From Dacryopinax spathularia (lineage: Eukaryota > Basidiomycota > Dacrymycetes > Dacrymycetales > Dacrymycetaceae): a stretch of DNA of 64,000 nt. The notes below the pieces were generated by a model, which was given only the letters and a program-made list of their open reading frames with translations, was not told the DNA's origin and searched no databases. The stretch covers positions 2,294,001 through 2,358,000 of the forward strand of contig JBBPFI010000001.1 of NCBI GenBank assembly GCA_037974965.1, in the 5' to 3' direction. Both the position numbers and the translations under genes were made by a program. Shown piece after piece: positions 47,107 to 58,400 of this stretch; within the stretch, counting starts at the first letter, position 1, and every line of letters starts with the position of its first letter.

Positions 47107-49633
47107 CTACATCCTCCCCTCATCTAACAACCTCTCATCAATAACAGGCGCCACAACGGGCAACTCCGGCGCCTTCATCGATCCCCAAGGTGACCCCGGG
47201 CTCCCCCCTACCTCCCCAGCCCCGTCCACCCCAGGCCTCCCAGTCCGCGTCCAAACACCATCATGACAATCCACCACGCTCATATGTTCCCTCGCGGCAA
47301 TATGCAGCGCGTCCCTAATCTCCTTCTTCTGTATCATTGGGCTTGGGAGAAGCTCGGGACTTGGGGGGCCGTTGAGGTATGATTTCCGGGCGGAGTCGAG
47401 TATGTCGGGTGTGCGTGGGTCGGAGTAGGACGTGGGGTGGAGCGTGGGGGAGGAGTCTTGTTGGAAGAGTTGGATGTATTGCGAGCCTGGGCGCTGGTTA
47501 GCCCTGCTAGGGGAAGACTGAGGAGAGGGAGGGCGAGGGGAAGGGGAGCGTACCGAGCAGGAAACGACGGATGATCGAGCTCATTACCATCCCCGCTTCG
47601 TCGTCTATCAAGAACCTCTTCCCCTTCAACGCTTCAAACCCGTCAAAGCCCTGCGCCTAATGCAACATCAGCCCCATTCCCCATCTCCTCATAGCCCAAA
47701 AGAAAATCAGAGGTGAGAAAAACGCACCATATACATCCGACTAACAACAGCATACGTCCTACTCGCGTCATTCCTCACTTCCTCAACCTCCATCATCCCC
47801 TCCGCCCTCCACACGCTCAGCACTCTCTGATGCGGCGGGCGGCGGGAGTCCCAGCGAACTCGCAGGCCAGCAACGATGGGGAACCGGCCTTCTTGGGCGG
47901 GCCAGGTGGAGAGTCCGTTTTCTAGTGCGGACCATATGTCCGCGCCGGTTAGTTCGAGCATTATTATCGGGTCGTCGAATGGGAGGATCTCGTATATGTC
48001 TCCCAGCGTTATCGGGCCTGCAATCCCCTTACATCAGTCATGCACTCACGCGAGAGGCTGAAGAAGGGAGAGAAGGAATGTGACAAACACGCACCAGGCC
48101 CATACGTCGAGTCCCCACGCAGCGTTCCTCCGCAGATAAGGACCGCATCGGCCCCTCCCCTCGTCTGCCCTCTAACGCAAATAGACTCATCATACGCATG
48201 CCTCAATATATCCGCCATCCAGTTCCCGACCGCGCTCTCCGTAGTCCGGACATGCTCGGACCGGACGTCCCATTTTGTGAGGGTGCGGCAGATGGGCTTT
48301 TGGAGGGAGGACTGGACTGAGCCGAGGACGGAATGGAGCATTGTGTTGAATTGGGCGGAGGGGGACCAGGAGGGGGAGGTGATGTGGTGTTTGCCACGGA
48401 TGCCGGAAATGAGGCGGCGGCGCACGCTACCTGGCGGAGTTGATTGCAGTTCCAGTGTTAGGTCGCTGAGGTCGCGGAAGTCGGTGCCGCTTTTCACCAG
48501 TCTGCATGACACATCAGCGAGTATCGGGAGTGGAGGAAGGAGGAGACACACAATGTGTCCTTGTCCTGATCTGCTCCGAGTACGGCATGCGAGAAATCCC
48601 ATCCCTCCCACTCGCTTATCCCTCGTCCAATATAGTACATATGATCGTGCCCTCCAAACAGGATATCCACACCATGCCGGTTCGAATCGGCGTTCCGTAT
48701 CGCACCCAATTGTTGGGCAAGGGTGATGTCCTATCCCCCTTTCATCAGCCAGCGTACTAGGAAGTTTGCAGGGAGAAGAGCGCACATTCGGTAATCGGGC
48801 ATGCGTCAGAGCGACAATAAGATCGCAGTTGTGCGGCTCAGCCCTCAACAACCTCGACAGCTCCAAGCCCACTTGCTCCATACTCCGATAAACGAAGTTA
48901 GGCGGCCAGGACGAAACAGTCTGGATCCATTCCCTACCCTCTGCCAATCAGCTCCTACGTCATGAAGGGCAAAGGGGGAGACGCACTCCTCAACGAGCCC
49001 GATTACTCCGATTGTGATGCCGCAGCGCTTGAAGATCTGGAATTGGTGTAGGTGCTCGGGGGTGGCTTGGGTGTTGAGGTCGATGATGTTGCTTAGGATC
49101 CATGGCTACTCCACGCCCCTCAGTCCTATATGCGGGTGAGGGAGAGGAGCAAGGACGCACGAACTTGCAGTCTTTTATGAGCGTCGTGAGGTGGGGGTAC
49201 TGCGCATATATGCTCAATGAAATGTGTGTAGGACAAGGCATTTGAAAGGACACGCACTCCAAAATCGAAATCATGATTCCCAGTCAACGCGACATCCGGG
49301 GCAATGATATTGATCGCCGGCACCTACATATGCACCACACCCTCATCAGTCCCATCTCCCACCCACCCACGGAAGGTACAACAGGCGCACCATATGACTC
49401 CCCCGCGTAACAGTACTCTCCAAGCTCGGCGAGAACAGATCCCCCGAGAACAAGACCAGCCCGTCCCTCTTTCCTTCTTCCTGGGATGAGTCGGGCCAGG
49501 CATTGCGCAGGGCATGCAGGTTATGTGTGAACTGGCTCGCGCTGACTGTTTGGGTTGAGGAGGGCAGTTTTTGGGGTTGGACGCGGTAGACGTCGTTGAA
49601 GTGCAGTATCGGGAGGTGAATGGGGGTCGTCAT
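47107..49633 (-). CDS. 5'-nucleotidase/UshA-family metallophosphoesterase
   Basis: This is a calcineurin-like phosphoesterase fused to a 5'-nucleotidase C-domain. The metal ligands are in order: the Asp of ILHFNDVYRV, FSGDLFSPS, LTGNHDFDFG, VALTHARLPN and LFGGHDHMYY. The C-terminal nucleotide-binding domain includes VGNWMADILRHAYD, ICGGTLRGDS and GDIYEILPFDDPIIMLELTG. No signal peptide or GPI tail is seen: the start MTTPIHLPILHFND goes straight into the fold, so it is probably cytosolic, unlike bacterial UshA or ecto-5'-nucleotidase. About eight short introns occur, several with GTGCGY donors. A roughly 120-residue Pro/Gly-rich tail ends DERLLDEGRM. The exact nucleotide or phosphoester substrate is unknown. 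Confidence 0.85.
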
Positions 49634-50267
49634 GTCTAGTCTAGTCGTCTAGTCGTCTATGGTCTATGGTGCAGCGGTCGCGTGGGATTCTCAGATAAGT
49701 AGGTGCAGACGCCGACGTCGTTCGAGTGCGACGGCGTTATCACTCTTTGACACTTTCACATGTGAATTCATCAATTGATGATCGTGGCGATGACAAACCT
49801 CCGTCCGCTCAATCGGCATCATCGGGCGCACCATCATCACCACCATCATCACCATCATCCTCCATCCCCGGCATCAGCGCATCACCGCAATCACTGGCCA
49901 GGTCCCGCTCACTGCGCTCCTCACTGCTCCCTACACCGCCGGTCCCTCGCCAGGTGGAGTTCATGCGGAGCGGTACCTTATTGTTTTCCGCTGGACCGTC
50001 CCTATGACGGCCCTATGGATGGCCTCCAGGTCCCTTCCTAGATTGACGGCAGCAAGTAATTATGTCGTACACGTGGACACAATATGGAACCTGTTAGTAG
50101 TACAATTAATGACAGTGTGCTATTTCTATCTATTACTGCGTTTGTTGATAGGAATAGGTTTCTGACGATCAAGCGAAGCCTCGTCGCGAACCCGGTACGA
50201 GACATTACAGCATAGACTCTTGCATATTTTACCATGTGCCCGACAAACGAATGAAGAGAAGGTATTT
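49634..50267. other. Promoter of the nucleotidase gene with simple repeats
   Basis: Near 49634-49672 the pentamer GTCTA recurs. At 49800-49860 there is a CATCATCAC run that reads as poly-His in one frame but has no gene context. Position 50129-50173 is one copy of a 45-bp dispersed repeat listed separately. Confidence 0.45.
50129..50173 (+). repeat. 45-bp dispersed repeat, copy A
   Basis: It starts TCTATTACTGCG and ends CTGACGATCAAG. It matches copy B (50824-50868, opposite strand) at 44 of 45 positions and shares 35 bp, extending slightly past its end, with copy C (52633-52667, opposite strand). Confidence 0.8.
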
Positions 50268-52070
50268 CTAACCGGAACCACATCCTCCCTTCGCCAGCTT
50301 AGCCCAGTAAGAAGCGGCTACGGCGAACCCAGTAGCGAGCAGAAGTATCACTGCACATATTGTTAGTATTTCGCGCAACAAGATAGTTGGGAAAGGGGAC
50401 CGACGAGAGAAGAAAGCAACCATCCAACCCCACTTCACTGTCAGTATCCCCCACACCCGCGCCTTCCATCCGATCACCCCCACGAAGTTCCCTGGCAAGT
50501 CCCTTGCCGGCATACCTGTATTGGGCACGAAGAAGTTCTTGATGTTGGCGAAGGGTGCCGTTCCCGAGCCCGCCCAGCCGTAGTACCACAGGCACCAAAC
50601 GACCTTACCCTCCCAGGCCATTATCTCCCACTCCCACCAATTCCTCATGTCCCTTGCACGACGCGTATACGCTCGAATCAGCTGGCGTCTCTTCCATTCG
50701 AGCTTGCGGGCTTCCCGCCCCAAGCCCCACATCATAACGGGCGGGCGAATCGACATTAACGACCGCAATTCGCGCAGGGAGGTCGGCATTCCCTCGGGAC
50801 GACATTTGCGCTTCTTGTCCTGGCTTGATCGTCAGAAACCTATTCCGATCAACAAACGCAGTAATAGACTTACGGGCTGTCCATTTGTCGTCGGTTCGGT
50901 CCAGCGAATGACCTCATTATCAGCAAACTGACGGCTCGGTCCCCCTGTTTCCCACTGCAGCCCATCCGTACGCGCAGCGGCGATGTTGAAGAGGCGGCGC
51001 ACAATATGGCGCAACGCGTCGACAGGCGGATTGTACCAGATCTCCGAGCCATCAGTGGTGTCGATGGCTGTACCAGCCCTTGCAGGTCTGCCTTTCGTAG
51101 TAGTTGGTGGGTGGGGAGCGCTCGAGCCGTTTGGGTCATCGTTCGCGGCTTCAGGGGCTGTCGCCTCAGCCCTCATACGCTCGAGTTCGATGGCGTTGTG
51201 CTCCGTAGCCTTGGGCACGTCAGAGCCCATCGCAGTGTTGTTGGCCAATGTACTGATGTGCCTGTTCAAGTCGATCGCTCCAGTCGTGGACGTCATCGTC
51301 GCATCCTCGGGACTCGTGAGGCCTTCAGTAGTAGTTTGAAGGGGTGGGGTTGCGCCAGCCTCTACTCCATCTGGCTCAGGGCCAGCTAATGTTGCCGCTG
51401 TCGCGGCCGTCGGCGACGTCGTAGCGGTGGAGCTTTGTACATCGATCAAGGCACGACGTGGTGAAGTATGAGAGCTGGAGGATGGTCCAGCTTCACCAAT
51501 GCCGACGATTGGCGAGAGCACTGCTTGTGCTTCTAACGCTGATAGGCGCATAGCTTCGCCGAGATCCGGGTAGTTGGCCGCGTCGTCGTCCTTCATCTTG
51601 TCGCCGTCCTTCATCTTGCCATGGACATCCGCCTGCTCACCCTCACCCGCCTGCTCATATTGCTTTGCCTGCGCCCTGCGACGTCTCGACCTCTTCTTTC
51701 CCTTGTGCTTTGCCGCCTCCTCGTTGTCGGATTCATCGTCTGAACTCAACTCGTCTCCCGACTCGACTCCCAGGAGATCATCGACGATCTTCTGCTCGTC
51801 CTCGCCGACCAAAGCTCCAATCACGGAGCCTATCACCTTCTTGGACCACCTGCGTTCCTCTGGTGTCAGCTGCTCTTCAGCTTCGACAGCCGTCTGCTCG
51901 GGTTGGTATCCAGGGAGCCTGCGAAGATGACGAACCCGGTCGCGATAAATTGACGTCGCCAGCTGGGTATCAGAGGGCTCCAACGGGGGATCGGGGGGCT
52001 CGGACCCTTCAGACGAGTCCGGTCGGGAGTCGTTGTCCGTAACATTCATTAAGGTATGTGTAGGAGCCAT
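50268..52070 (-). CDS. Hypothetical acidic/basic protein with C-terminal membrane anchor
   Basis: I do not recognise the family. The start MAPTHTLMNVTDND opens a disordered acidic region. A possible folded helical piece (LTPEERRWSKKVIGSVIGAL) is followed by an acidic Ser/Asp run and a basic KGKKRSRRRRAQ that could be a nuclear signal. A Thr/Ala/Pro-rich linker leads to a Trp-rich block (RNWWEWEIMAWEGKVVWCL) and a terminal hydrophobic helix (LILLLATGFAVAASYWAKL). Two introns are needed: one after NGQP (50825-50878 or so, almost wholly made of dispersed repeat copy B) and one after AFFS. Coupling a soluble nuclear-like half to a tail anchor is unusual. The gene may be lineage-specific, and it lies at the edge of a transposon block. 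Confidence 0.55.
50824..50868 (-). repeat. 45-bp dispersed repeat, copy B (inside an intron)
   Basis: It fills most of the intron between NGQP and DKKRKC of the hypothetical gene, with one mismatch to copy A. Its CTGAC near the right end serves as branch-site sequence there. Confidence 0.75.
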
Positions 52071-52447
52071 TGTTGAAGGGGTTATGTAGGAGGGGGTGGG
52101 GGTATCAATGTGGATGAATGTGGTGAATGTGGAGAGAAAGACGAGGAGGAAGAAGGGATGATCGCCGATCCGCGTCAGGTGACGGCATATACCGAGACGC
52201 GCTCCCTCTTCGGGTGTATTGGCCCCCGGCCAGCCTCTGTCATTGCCTCAAAGCCCTCCTGTCCCTCAACAAACAGCCTTTTCAACCAAACCTACATCTG
52301 TCTAACTACTCTGCTGTTCTCAAATTCCTTCTGCAACACATACATTTCAGCCATATCGTGGACTAAGGATAACGTGCCATCATCAAGTTCAAAGGTATGT
52401 ACTGGTTAAAAAGCTGCAGACTGGCACTGAAACGAACAACATAGAGC
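52071..52447. other. Divergent region between two hypothetical genes
   Basis: An open frame at 52110-52409 could hold an upstream exon of the next gene: ...VPSSSSK joins in frame through a GTATGT...CATAG intron to SMIMPSDTK. I cannot confirm this. Confidence 0.35.
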
Positions 52448-54024
52448 ATGATCATGCCCTCTGATACGAAGATGGAATGCGAGTTGGAGGATGTGGGCAG
52501 ATCTCAGATGGGTCAGTCTTAGTGAGGGTCGCAATGCACAGGGTAGACGCTCACAGTCTGTGGTGTTTAGGTGTCCGTTCCGTCTGCAAGGTCAAGGAGG
52601 ACGATCCTGTCCACCTCTCTCAAGTCCATGAAGCTTCGCTTGATCGTCAGAAACCTATTCCTATCAAAGATGCGACCGTGTCTCGCGAGGTAGACCTTGC
52701 GACCCTTGGCAGCATCAACACTATCTCCTCCGATGAGGAGACAGATCACCAGTCCGGTCTGCGCGGCGATTCGTTCTACACCAGTGGATACGCGTCTACG
52801 AAACCTTCCACCTGTGTAGAATCCGTCGAGCCATCCGCTTTTTCCGGGAATGAGGTTGCCATATGCTCCGGGGGGGAAGCTCCTAACATTACGGGCTCAC
52901 CCCTGACCGACTCTCCTCCTCGTTCTCATATGACCTTGCCGTCTCCGCCCGTCACTCCGGAGAAGGACGCTACCCGTGCTCGCGTGTCTCAGCGAGCATC
53001 AGGATGGCATACTCCGCTGCTGCATACTTCTCAGCTTCGTGCATCCCAGCTGAGGTCCGCATCGGCTTCACCCATTACCCCTCCGGAGTCTCCAGAACCA
53101 GACTCCCAGGACGACCTTCCTACCGAAACCGAGGCAGGAGACAGTCCTGTCGATTGCTCCAACTCGGAGCGTCTCTCGCTCGACTCCCACATCCAGGCCG
53201 ATGGCGAAGCAGTAGTCTCACCTGGCGAGGCCGTCCACGGAAACATTGGCATTACCCCGGCCCCGATCCCTACCATCGACCATGGCAGGGTATCTCCCGG
53301 ATCCGATATCACTGAAGATGTGGGAAATATCGCCCCGCAGGACACCGTCAAAGTCGAAGATGCCGTTATTGCCAAAACTGCGGCTAGCGATGAAGTCGGC
53401 ATTCCCCCCTCGCAGAAAGCCCTGAACGATGGAGGCGCCGTGCGTGTCCCTTCCATCGTTCATGAGGACGTGGAGATGCCTCCCGTTCAGAATGTTACTA
53501 CCGACCATGGCGGTTTCCGCGCCCGTTCAGCCTACTACGGCAGCGGGGGCGTGTCGACCAAGGTGGTGAATGTTCCCGATCGTACTACGCCACCTGGCCC
53601 CAGGGGTTACTACGGAAGGGGCGGGGTGACCACTAAGGTCGTGAACGTCCCCAAACCCCTCAAGCGCAAGTCTTTCGAGGATGAGTACTTCACGGTGAAG
53701 CCCCTCGGTGGTTCCGACGAGGCTAAACAATTGCTTGCGGAGCAGAAAGCCGCAATTGCCGAACAATGTCTTGCCGTGACGGCTGCCAACAGGACCAATA
53801 GCCGGGAGCGTCGCAGAGGCTGGCTCTCCGCACTGTGTTTCCGTGGCCGCCATTCGGGGATCGAATTGCCTCGCCCTTCGACGCCTGTTCATCGTGCAGA
53901 GGAGGGTAGAGCTTCGTCCTCGGCCTTCCCTGACCTTCATCCGCCTGGACCCCAGTTCGCCGCAAGCGTCCCGATCGATAATGGCTCATACGGCTCGACT
54001 GCTGCTTTCGGCGGCCGTTGTTAG
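52448..54024 (+). CDS. Hypothetical Ser/Pro-rich protein with two YYGxGGV repeats
   Basis: I do not recognise the family. The preferred model starts MIMPSDTKMECELEDVG and has one intron (donor GTCAGT after SQMG, resuming VRSVCKVKEDD). A single-exon alternative starts at 52477. The protein is mostly disordered: Ser/Pro/Thr-rich with SPPVTPEKD and SPITPPESPEPD proline-directed kinase-like sites. Two near-identical 15-residue units follow, YYGSGGVSTKVVNVP and YYGRGGVTTKVVNVP. A coiled stretch (EAKQLLAEQKAAIAEQ) and a basic Trp segment (RERRRGWLSALCFRGR) come next. Residues EASLDRQKPIPI come from dispersed repeat copy C. An iteron of the neighbouring mobile element begins 51 bp after the stop. 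The gene is possibly cargo or a lineage-specific gene. Confidence 0.5.
52633..52667 (-). repeat. 35-bp dispersed repeat, copy C (inside coding sequence)
   Basis: It is identical over 35 bp to part of copy A in the opposite orientation, and it encodes EASLDRQKPIP in the hypothetical gene. Confidence 0.75.
53533..53652 (+). repeat. Two 45-nt coding repeats, 75 nt apart
   Basis: Units at 53533-53577 and 53608-53652 encode the YYGxGGV(S/T)TKVVNVP pair. The third and later codon positions differ, so this is an old internal duplication kept at protein level. Confidence 0.7.
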
Positions 54025-54687
54025 GTTCTCTAAACCTTTCAACGGCCGCCAGGTTACCAAATGTCTGCAATTTGGTCCCCACCCCCAACTACTTGGTGTG
54101 GATGTGTATCTGTGCGCGGTGCGGCGGCAGTGCATGTCGTCCTGTCCTTACTCCTTGCCCGCGGTCTTCTACCGCGTTCTGTCTTTCCTCCGGCCTCTCT
54201 CCCTTCCAGCGCGTCCGCTCCGTGTTCCCTGATCCTCGCTCAACCCATTGTGAACTTACCTACTGAGGGTTCCCTTACGACCACTTTCTTACGATTCACG
54301 TTCCTTTATGATGTCTTTCTCTACTTCAGGCTTTCTATGGCTACGGCCATCACTCCTCCCTCTTCCTTCATGGCCATGGCCATCGCTCCTGACGCCTGAT
54401 CTTCCCTTTCTTATCACTTTTCTTGCGATAACCCATTGACCGCTCGTGCTACATTACGGTGTACCACCTATGCTCCCTGTTTCCGGACTGATGTTATCCA
54501 TTGTCTCATTGTAGTGTATGGAAAAGCGGACTGTATCCTGCTGTGGCCCTGGCTCAGCTGTCAATTCAATCGATATTGGTCCGAGAACTGGTAGTGCGGT
54601 GCGATGATACAGAGAGTGACATTTGTCAATAGCAACGGAGTTATGCCGACAGAGAAGTCAACTGGAAAGATCTATGGGCCGCTCTAG
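54025..54687. other. Intergenic, with one outlying iteron
   Basis: This holds the 3' regions of two convergent hypothetical genes and one iteron at 54075-54096. There is a CT-rich stretch at 54180-54420 and no supported gene. Confidence 0.4.
54075..54096 (+). repeat. Iteron, forward copy
   Basis: It reads GTCCCCACCCCCAACTACTT then GG and is the leftmost copy of the element's repeat, outside any gene. Confidence 0.75.
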
Positions 54688-55379
54688 CTACTCATGTCCG
54701 TGCTCCTTTCCAGAGGCAACGCGGAGCTCAATCTGCAGATCACCTTGCCTCTTCATCCTCCCCTGGTTGCTTTCACAAGCAACATCCGAGGGAGTCATTC
54801 CCATCTCGCCTCCCTCACGCGTGGTAGAGTCGTGCAAGCCTTCATTCATCTCCCTGCAGGCCTCGTCATCCGATATCGAGCTTGAATCATCGCTGGTGCG
54901 TCGGCTGGTTGGAGTAGTTGGGATAGGGGACGTCGAATCGGTCGCCAGATGCTGATCGGCAGGCACAGTCACTCCGGTCGATTGGGTGGGTTCGTATCGC
55001 AGCATCCACGCGTAAGGCGGGGCTGCGATCGGGCGGGAGTCGTATGCTTGAGCTGGTGCTTCAGCGCCAACCCCAGCTGCGCTTATGCATTGTCTTCCTG
55101 GCGTGGCTCGCAATTGTGCAGTGCGGTCGCGCCGAAGATGGACCTTGAAGGCCTGTTGGAAGGTATCAGTACATGTGCGTTCATACGCTGAAAACCCCCT
55201 CGTACCATCTTGATATCATCCTCACGAAATGTTCCTTTGAGCTTCAAGGAGCCCTGGTGAGGGACTTGGGCAGTGATCAACATGAGTATATAGGCGGTGA
55301 AGGTCAGTGATGGAATGAGAAAGACTGAAGGCCAGTCAGGGACGCAAACATTGGTCGCGAGGTGAGTGTCATCGTACAC
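54688..55379 (-). CDS. Hypothetical protein, two exons
   Basis: I do not recognise it. MYDDTHLATNVCVPDWP with a hydrophobic stretch (FLIPSLTFTAYILMLITA) is followed by KLKGTFREDDIKM. A canonical intron (GTACGAGG to CCAACAG) then joins to AFKVHLRRDRTAQLR. The tail is Pro/Ser/Glu-rich and ends ASGKEHGHE. The joined frame is about 214 residues with no stop, which supports the model. Its start is only 41 bp from the start of the transposase gene on the other strand, so both may share a promoter inside the element. No homology is claimed. Confidence 0.4.
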
Positions 55380-55420
55380 GTGCTGTCAGCAACCCCTCGC
55401 TCTACCTCCACATCGACCTC

Positions 55421-58400
55421 TTGCAGAAATCAACAATCAGCAACAACGATTGGAATCAAGTCATGTCGTCGGACGACGACCTCTCAATTGTATACCAAGG
55501 CAAGCAGTGGAGTTGTCGAGCGTGCGAGTCGAGCAGCGGCGACTGGAAGGACATGAGACGTCTGGCGCCCCACCTGAACACTGGCAAACACCAGCGCGCT
55601 TCCGAGCGATTTCAGCGGCTCAAGCAGAAGGGCAAGCAGCTTGGTACTTCGTCCCAGCCTACTTCTATCCCTCTTATTGCTCCTATCGAACTTGGCAACG
55701 TTCAGGAACAGTTCGACGCTCCTTTTGCAGCTGACGAACTCGAAGCTGCCACTGCCTTGCCACCGGCCTTAGAGGCGAGGGAACCGCCATTGGAAGAGCA
55801 AATGGAACGCTATCTCATGGACTCTATGCTCGAGGGTGTCATGGACGCACAGAGTGAGCGATTCGAAGAGGAGGGCTGGGATCTCGGCGGCGATGAACAG
55901 GGTGAGTTGCCCTTGTGGATGACACTCGGGCTCATGTGAGCCCCACCCATTAACTACTTACAGGGACACTGTCCATACAGGAGCGTATGGACCGCATGTA
56001 TGGTGATGTCCGCAATAGTGACTGGTACCCTTATCCCAATCGTGGTGTGAGTCTAAGTCAGCAAGCATCCGAATCCTTGCTGACGATCTCTTTAGATGAT
56101 CATGACGGATGTTCTTACCCACGCTCCTCGGTTGCGATTCTCTCAAGCCCAGCAGGCAGCAATCTTCAACTGGGCCAGAGTACTCGGAGCGTCGAATGTA
56201 CCGAGCCAGACAGGCCTGCGAGCCTGGGAGCAACTCTGCCTGGAGATGATGGGCAACCCCGAGCGAAGATTCGTGTCGCTGTTGGGTAACGTCTTCTACC
56301 TGAATGACCTCGGTCATGCGATTTCTATGGTACTGCTCGGTACCCCTGTTTACTATGATGCTAATCGAATGCTCTAGGATTTCTCGAACCCATCTATAAG
56401 GCCTGTGATGCGATTCTTACCAACGCTCGACGGCCTGGCCCTGCACGAATTCTGGCACGGTTCGCTCTGGCGAGAAACTATCTCGGATGAAGTCCTAACT
56501 GCTACGGTGAGTGTCGGAGGACGCCATTGGTTCACGCACGAGCTGGTGCAATGCCACGACGGTGGGTTCTTCATTCCTCTCCGTTGGGGGTTAATGGGAC
56601 CGAATGAAGAGGAGCATGGGGCGGAGGGATGGGTCGTCTCGGTGGAATCGGTAAGTAACTTCCAGGCTGCCACGAATAGGAAACACTCATACCTTAACAG
56701 GGCGAGCTTTGTGTGAACGACAACGTGCGACATATCAGGCGGGCCGATGACTTTAAATTTGGCTATACGGATCTCGCCCCGCAATTCGTGTCCAAGCAAT
56801 TAAGGTGGCATCGTACGTTGTCCCCTCTCACGCAAGTCTATGGCTGACTTTCGAATAGCATCGTCAAAGCAGCATGGCGACGCAATGCCTAATCCATGGC
56901 GCGCTAGAGGAAACGGTCGCATGGTATTATCCGTGCCTATTATGGTATGGGCCGATGACGTCTCTGGAAACGTCTCCAAGGCATGGAACAAGCATATATG
57001 CATGTGCATGTCCAACCTGTGTCTTCCACGATCAGCATTGGAACGAGAGTCAAACATCCACTTTCTAGGGACATCTCAATTCGCCTGTCCCTTGGAGCTC
57101 ATGGAAGGGCTGGTGCGCATGATCGAGTGAGTGGAACATTTGCCTTCATGCTCCCACCCCCAACTACTTAGACCTCCCTTACCCCACCCTCGAAACTACT
57201 TTGCGCGAACCTTTCTTCTTCCAGAGCTGAACATACTCAGAGATATCAACATCGGCGGTTATGAGGTTTTCGACGCGGAGACGAAAATGCCTGTGCTGGT
57301 TCGGGTCTGGCTAGCTGTCCTAGCGGGTGACAATCCACTTCAAGCCGAGTTGTGCAGCCACAAAGGCATGCACGCAAATCTGTTCTGCCGCCGTTGCTAC
57401 GTTGGTGGGACAACCGCATACAAGCGCGAGGCGAAGGGATATGCTGAGCTCTTCGAGGTGCGTAGAGGTACCAGATCCCTGCGTGATAGCCGAACCGAAT
57501 TGTTGCAAACAGCCAGGTGTACCCCGCAGCAAGCAACAGACCATCAACAATATCCGTGAGCTCATGGACATGGCCGTAGTGCCAAACCGACAAACGGCCT
57601 CGAACCTATACGCATCCGCTCACGGGATCCGCGATACAATTGCCGAAGCCACCATATCCAAACTTCAAAGTCTGGGAAGAACCCTGCGCACCAAGACAAC
57701 AAACAGCGATGCCATGATCCGGAGTAAGTTGAAAGATGCGTGGTATGAGATCGGCGGTCCTTTTGCCATGAACCCCCTTCTACGCCTGAATCGTACGTAC
57801 TTTGCCTGGCACAACGATAAGTAGAAGGGGGTGGGCTGATTAGGATGCAGATCTTGACGTGCATATGGCGACGCCAGTGGAAATCCTCCACACCTTCTTG
57901 TTGGGCATAGTGAAGTACCTCTGGGGCGCCCTTGTTGAGTATCTTGACGTGAAAGCGGCGAAGGTCCCGGATCGCCCAGCACCTCCCCTGGCCGGTGGAG
58001 GGCTGGCACTGCTCGAGATGAGGCTGGCAGCCCTGGACGAAGCCGGCTGGCGCCTTCAGAAGCTCAACCCCGCATACATCATCCAACATCGACGTCAACT
58101 GAACGGAAAGCATTTCAAGACCCTCGCGCAGAGTGTTCAGTTCGTCATCGAAGATCTCGTTGCACCTCCTGTGCTAGAGGCATGGGTGCTAGTTGGACTT
58201 CTCGGTACCATGCTGTGGAGTTACGACATTGAAGACAAGACGCAATTCGAGGTGCGTGCCAGATCTCCATCAAGTCCTCTTGTCCCCACCCCGCACCACT
58301 TTGCCTTGCCCTCACCCCCTACTACTTACATCCCCCTCGGGTGGGAAATGTTTGCATACTGACCTACGGTTGCAGGCTGATCTTCGTCCCCTGGTATGTG

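Noticed and set aside
48040-48726. 228-codon plus-strand frame
   Set aside because: It is antisense to the phosphoesterase gene across its introns.
49800-49870. Poly-His coding stretch
   Set aside because: It is a CATCAC simple repeat in a promoter region; the frame is short with no supporting gene structure.
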